Shown one piece after another: positions 12,164-14,481 of a stretch of DNA of 14,481 nucleotides. The stretch spans positions 1-14,481 of the forward strand of contig CALDNF010000030.1 of assembly GCA_937917475.1 (NCBI GenBank), in the 5' to 3' direction. The translations under genes were made by a program, and so were the position numbers. The notes beneath the pieces are model-generated. The model did no database searches. It was not told where the DNA came from and saw nothing but the letters and a program-made list of their open reading frames with translations. How positions within the stretch are numbered: position 1 is the first letter of the stretch; each line of letters begins with the position of its first letter. The DNA comes from an uncultured Faecalibacterium sp. GTDB lineage: Bacteria; Bacillota; Clostridia; Oscillospirales; Ruminococcaceae.

Positions 12164-14481
12164 TCATCGTTTCTGAGCTTTGGCCCGGTCGGCTTCCCAG
12201 CGGGCTTCCCGCTGCAGGTCTGCCGCTGTCTGGGCCTTGCTGTAGATGTTCTGGGTGATATTGGTGTCACCCTCCCGGTGGTAGCTGTTGGCCGCAGCGG
12301 CGATCTGAGCCGTACCGGAGGCTGCCACAGACCGGCTGATCGCCATGTTGTCCGACAGCACCAGAGAATTGGCCTTGCGCACCATCTCGGCCAGCTTGCT
12401 GTTGGCGGCCAGCAGGGCTTCGGTGTTGGCTTCCACGGCCTCGGTCAGCTTCTCCTGCCCGGGGTCGGGGGTGGTATTGTTGTCTTTGGGAGAGGTATCG
12501 TTCTTCTTAGCGGAAGTCTTGGCGTACTTCTTCTCGAGATCGGCCAGCGTCTTGTCGTAGTCCAGCTTGAGCAGCTGTTTTTCCAGCTCTCCCATTTTCA
12601 GGGTGCTGTCAGCCTCGGTGATCTCCTTTTCCAGCTTTGCCAGTTCAGCCTTGTCGGTGGTGGCCTTTTTGCTGATCTCCGCTGACTTTTTCTTGTACTG
12701 AGCGTCCAGCAGCTTTGCTTCCAGATCGGCGAGGGACTGCTCGTAGTCGGCCTTGGCGACGGCCTGTTCTGCGCTCAGCCGCTTGGGGTCGGTGTCGGAG
12801 AGTCTGGCCTTTTCGAGATCGGCCTGTTTTTTGTTGTACTTGGCTTCCAGCTGCTTCTTCTCTGCTTCACCGGATTCCTTGGCGTACTTGGCATCCAGTT
12901 CGGCCTGCTCCTGCTCAGCGGACTTCTGGGCCGCACGCTGCTCCCGCTCTGCCTTGAGCTTGTCGGCGAAGGCGGTGGCGGGGTTCTTGATGTGCTCCAC
13001 CTTGCCGTCCCAGAGCCATGCCACGCTGTTGTAAGCGTCGATCAGGCCGTTGATGAGGAGCACAAAGCCGGAAATGCCCACAGCCACAACCCGGAGGATG
13101 CCCTCAAAGATGAGGCTGAGGAAGTCCTGCACGCCCGACCAGACCGCCTTGATGCCCTTGCCGACGGATTCGTTATTCTTTGCCAGATTCACAAAGGCGG
13201 TGACCAGCAGGCCGATCAGGGAGATGACGGCCATGACCGGGTTTGCATCGAGGGCGGCATTGAACACGTCCTGTGCCGTGGCTGCGGCTCCGGCTGCGGG
13301 CACGAACTGCCCCACGAAGCTTTCTGCCATCTGGACCAGCTGGGTGCAGACTCCGGTCAGGGAGCTGTTGAGCTGGTTGAGGGCCCCGGAGGCAAGGGCC
13401 ATGATCTGGCTCTGCTGCTCCTCGGTGCAGGCGTTCCAGAAGGTCTCTGCCGCCAGCATCCCGATGCTCTCAAGGTCGCCGGAGGTGACCGCCTTGCCCA
13501 GACTCTCGATCACTCCCAGCGCATCGGTCTGGATGTCGCTTTGCAGCTTGTCCCATCCGTCCGTCAGCTTCTGGCTGACTTGAGAGGTCAGAAGAGCTCC
13601 GGCAGATGCAAAGTCCGGGCCGTAGGTGGCAAGGGTTTCGGCGATCTCTGCTACAGCCTGTTCCGCTTCCGGCGCACCTGCGTTGATGCCGTTGGCAAGG
13701 CCCTGCGTGACGTTTTCACCGATCTCGCCGAACACCTTCGACGGCGAGTGGATACCGAGGAGGTTCTTGACGGTGCTCACCATGCCGGAAACCTTGTTTT
13801 TGACCGTGGACACCAGCGTGTCCCACATCCCGGTGATGCCGTTCAGCAGGCCTTTGACGATGTTCTCGCCGATGTGGCCCCATTCATCCATGTTGCCGTC
13901 CCAGATGCCCAGCAGCTTTGCAATGCAGGCGAGGGCGGCTTCGGCCAGATTCTCGAGGCTGCGGACGATGCCGTCCACGATTGCAGTGCAGAGGGCCAGA
14001 CCGATCTTGAGTGCCTCCGGAGCACGAGCCAGTGATGCGGCAAGAAATTTTGCCAGAAGCTCGGCGGCTGCGGTGATGATCGCAGGCAGGTTGTCCACAA
14101 TGCCGACGATCAGCTGCTCCACGATCTGAAGGCCTGCGTCCATCAGGTCGCCTGCATGGTCGGACAGGTAATGGGTGAACTGAACGATGATCTGGGTGGC
14201 GGAGGTGATTAAGCTCGGCAGCTTCTGTGTGATGCCGCTCACCAGATCGGAGATGATCTCGCCCGCTGCGGTGAGCATGGCCTCGGGACTGCCGGTCTTT
14301 AATGCGTCGGTCAGGTTCAGAATAACGTCGTTCGCCCATGGAAGCAGCTCTGAACCAGCCTCAAAGAGGGAATCGCTCAGCGTGCCGAGAAAGGCACTGA
14401 TGTTGTCCTGCAAGGTGGACAGCCGGCCGTTGAAGGTCTGGCTGGCTTCCAGCATACCGTTGTAGAACTGCCCGCCCTCGC
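12164..14481 (-). CDS. Phage tail tape measure protein, N-terminus beyond the window
   Basis: The frame is open to the right edge and reads EGGQFYNGMLEASQTFNGRL at the border, so the ATG at 14455 is internal and the true start lies outside. About 771 residues are visible. Numbered from that internal Met, the motif GIHSPSKVFGEIGENVTQGL (234-253) is a signature of tape measure proteins. It follows a similar GHIGENIVKGLLNGI copy (193-207) and helical hydrophobic repeats. Residues about 405-480 are strongly hydrophobic and could insert into the host membrane. Residues 498-648 are a long charged coiled coil built of imperfect 31-residue repeats, then a Thr/Asn/Pro linker and a final helical domain. 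The protein sets tail length and is released during DNA injection. It ends 15 bp before the Dit gene. Confidence 0.92.
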   Translation of the reverse strand, partial: EGGQFYNGMLEASQTFNGRLSTLQDNISAFLGTLSDSLFEAGSELLPWANDVILNLTDALKTGSPEAMLTAAGEIISDLVSGITQKLPSLITSATQIIVQFTHYLSDHAGDLMDAGLQIVEQLIVGIVDNLPAIITAAAELLAKFLAASLARAPEALKIGLALCTAIVDGIVRSLENLAEAALACIAKLLGIWDGNMDEWGHIGENIVKGLLNGITGMWDTLVSTVKNKVSGMVSTVKNLLGIHSPSKVFGEIGENVTQGLANGINAGAPEAEQAVAEIAETLATYGPDFASAGALLTSQVSQKLTDGWDKLQSDIQTDALGVIESLGKAVTSGDLESIGMLAAETFWNACTEEQQSQIMALASGALNQLNSSLTGVCTQLVQMAESFVGQFVPAAGAAATAQDVFNAALDANPVMAVISLIGLLVTAFVNLAKNNESVGKGIKAVWSGVQDFLSLIFEGILRVVAVGISGFVLLINGLIDAYNSVAWLWDGKVEHIKNPATAFADKLKAEREQRAAQKSAEQEQAELDAKYAKESGEAEKKQLEAKYNKKQADLEKARLSDTDPKRLSAEQAVAKADYEQSLADLEAKLLDAQYKKKSAEISKKATTDKAELAKLEKEITEADSTLKMGELEKQLLKLDYDKTLADLEKKYAKTSAKKNDTSPKDNNTTPDPGQEKLTEAVEANTEALLAANSKLAEMVRKANSLVLSDNMAISRSVAASGTAQIAAAANSYHREGDTNITQNIYSKAQTAADLQREARWEADRAKAQKR

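Larger units (their letters stand above)
6375..14481. mobile_element. Prophage (siphovirus-type), late tail/lysis end, partial
   Basis: From just after tRNA-Gln to the right edge, all genes are phage tail or lysis genes in one minus-strand operon in canonical siphovirus order: tape measure, distal tail, hub, fibre, XkdX, endolysin, holin-like. Many overlap by a few bases. The left boundary is inferred from the tRNA gene, the change in gene content and the arm-like repeats. The right boundary, integrase, lysogeny, packaging and head genes are not in the window, so intactness cannot be judged. The tail and lysis frames seen are all open and undamaged. Confidence 0.9.

Noticed and set aside
12992..14035. 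347-residue open frame on the plus strand opposite the tape measure gene
   Set aside because: Composition is His/Gln/Gly-rich as expected for an antisense shadow; the tape measure signature on the other strand is decisive.

Overview
The window looks like a chromosomal segment of a high-GC gut Bacillota (Clostridia), most like Faecalibacterium or another Oscillospiraceae member. This rests on overall base composition, AAGGAGG-type ribosome binding sites, a DUF6465-type small basic protein, an M32 carboxypeptidase, and a clostridial siphovirus late module. The species call is inference; no rRNA or other decisive marker is present.

Host part, 1 to about 6375. A very strong leftward promoter (21-49) serves something beyond the left edge. 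Next come two leftward genes, a DUF1643 protein and a PAP2-family phosphatase, probably one operon. A divergent intergenic region (1234-1424) then starts a rightward operon of three genes: a signal-less BMP/PnrA-like ligand-binding protein with a ParB-like N-terminal half, a calcineurin-like metallophosphoesterase, and an M32 metallocarboxypeptidase. A 19-bp hairpin terminator (5591-5633) separates this operon from a convergent DUF6465 gene. A sigma-A type promoter (6162-6190) then drives tRNA-Leu(CAA) and tRNA-Gln(TTG), followed by a stem-loop.

Prophage part, about 6375 to 14481, open on the right. Every gene is on the minus strand and they form one tightly packed late operon. In transcription order (right to left) these are: tail tape measure (N-terminus outside the window), distal tail protein (Sipho_tail/Dit), ReqiPepy6 Gp37-like tail hub protein, a tail-fibre or receptor-binding protein with a TTG start, a small phage protein, a 48-residue XkdX protein, a GH25 endolysin, a small membrane/coiled-coil protein and an LLH-type holin-like protein. 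A terminator with a seven-T tract (6511-6554) ends the operon. Two tandem 11-bp repeats (6491-6512), resembling integrase arm-type sites, lie between this terminator and the tRNA-Gln gene. This suggests that the prophage end and its attachment site are at tRNA-Gln. No integrase, capsid, packaging or repressor gene is in the window.

The most interesting signal is at the 3' end of the tail-fibre gene. Its C-terminus ends in a C-type-lectin-like segment (WLRD...GVRP) of the kind diversified by diversity-generating retroelements (DGRs). Just after the stop codon is an 8-bp tandem repeat and a perfect 9-bp hairpin, where DGR target genes carry the cruciform needed for retrohoming. No reverse transcriptase or template repeat is visible here, so they would have to lie elsewhere in the prophage or genome.
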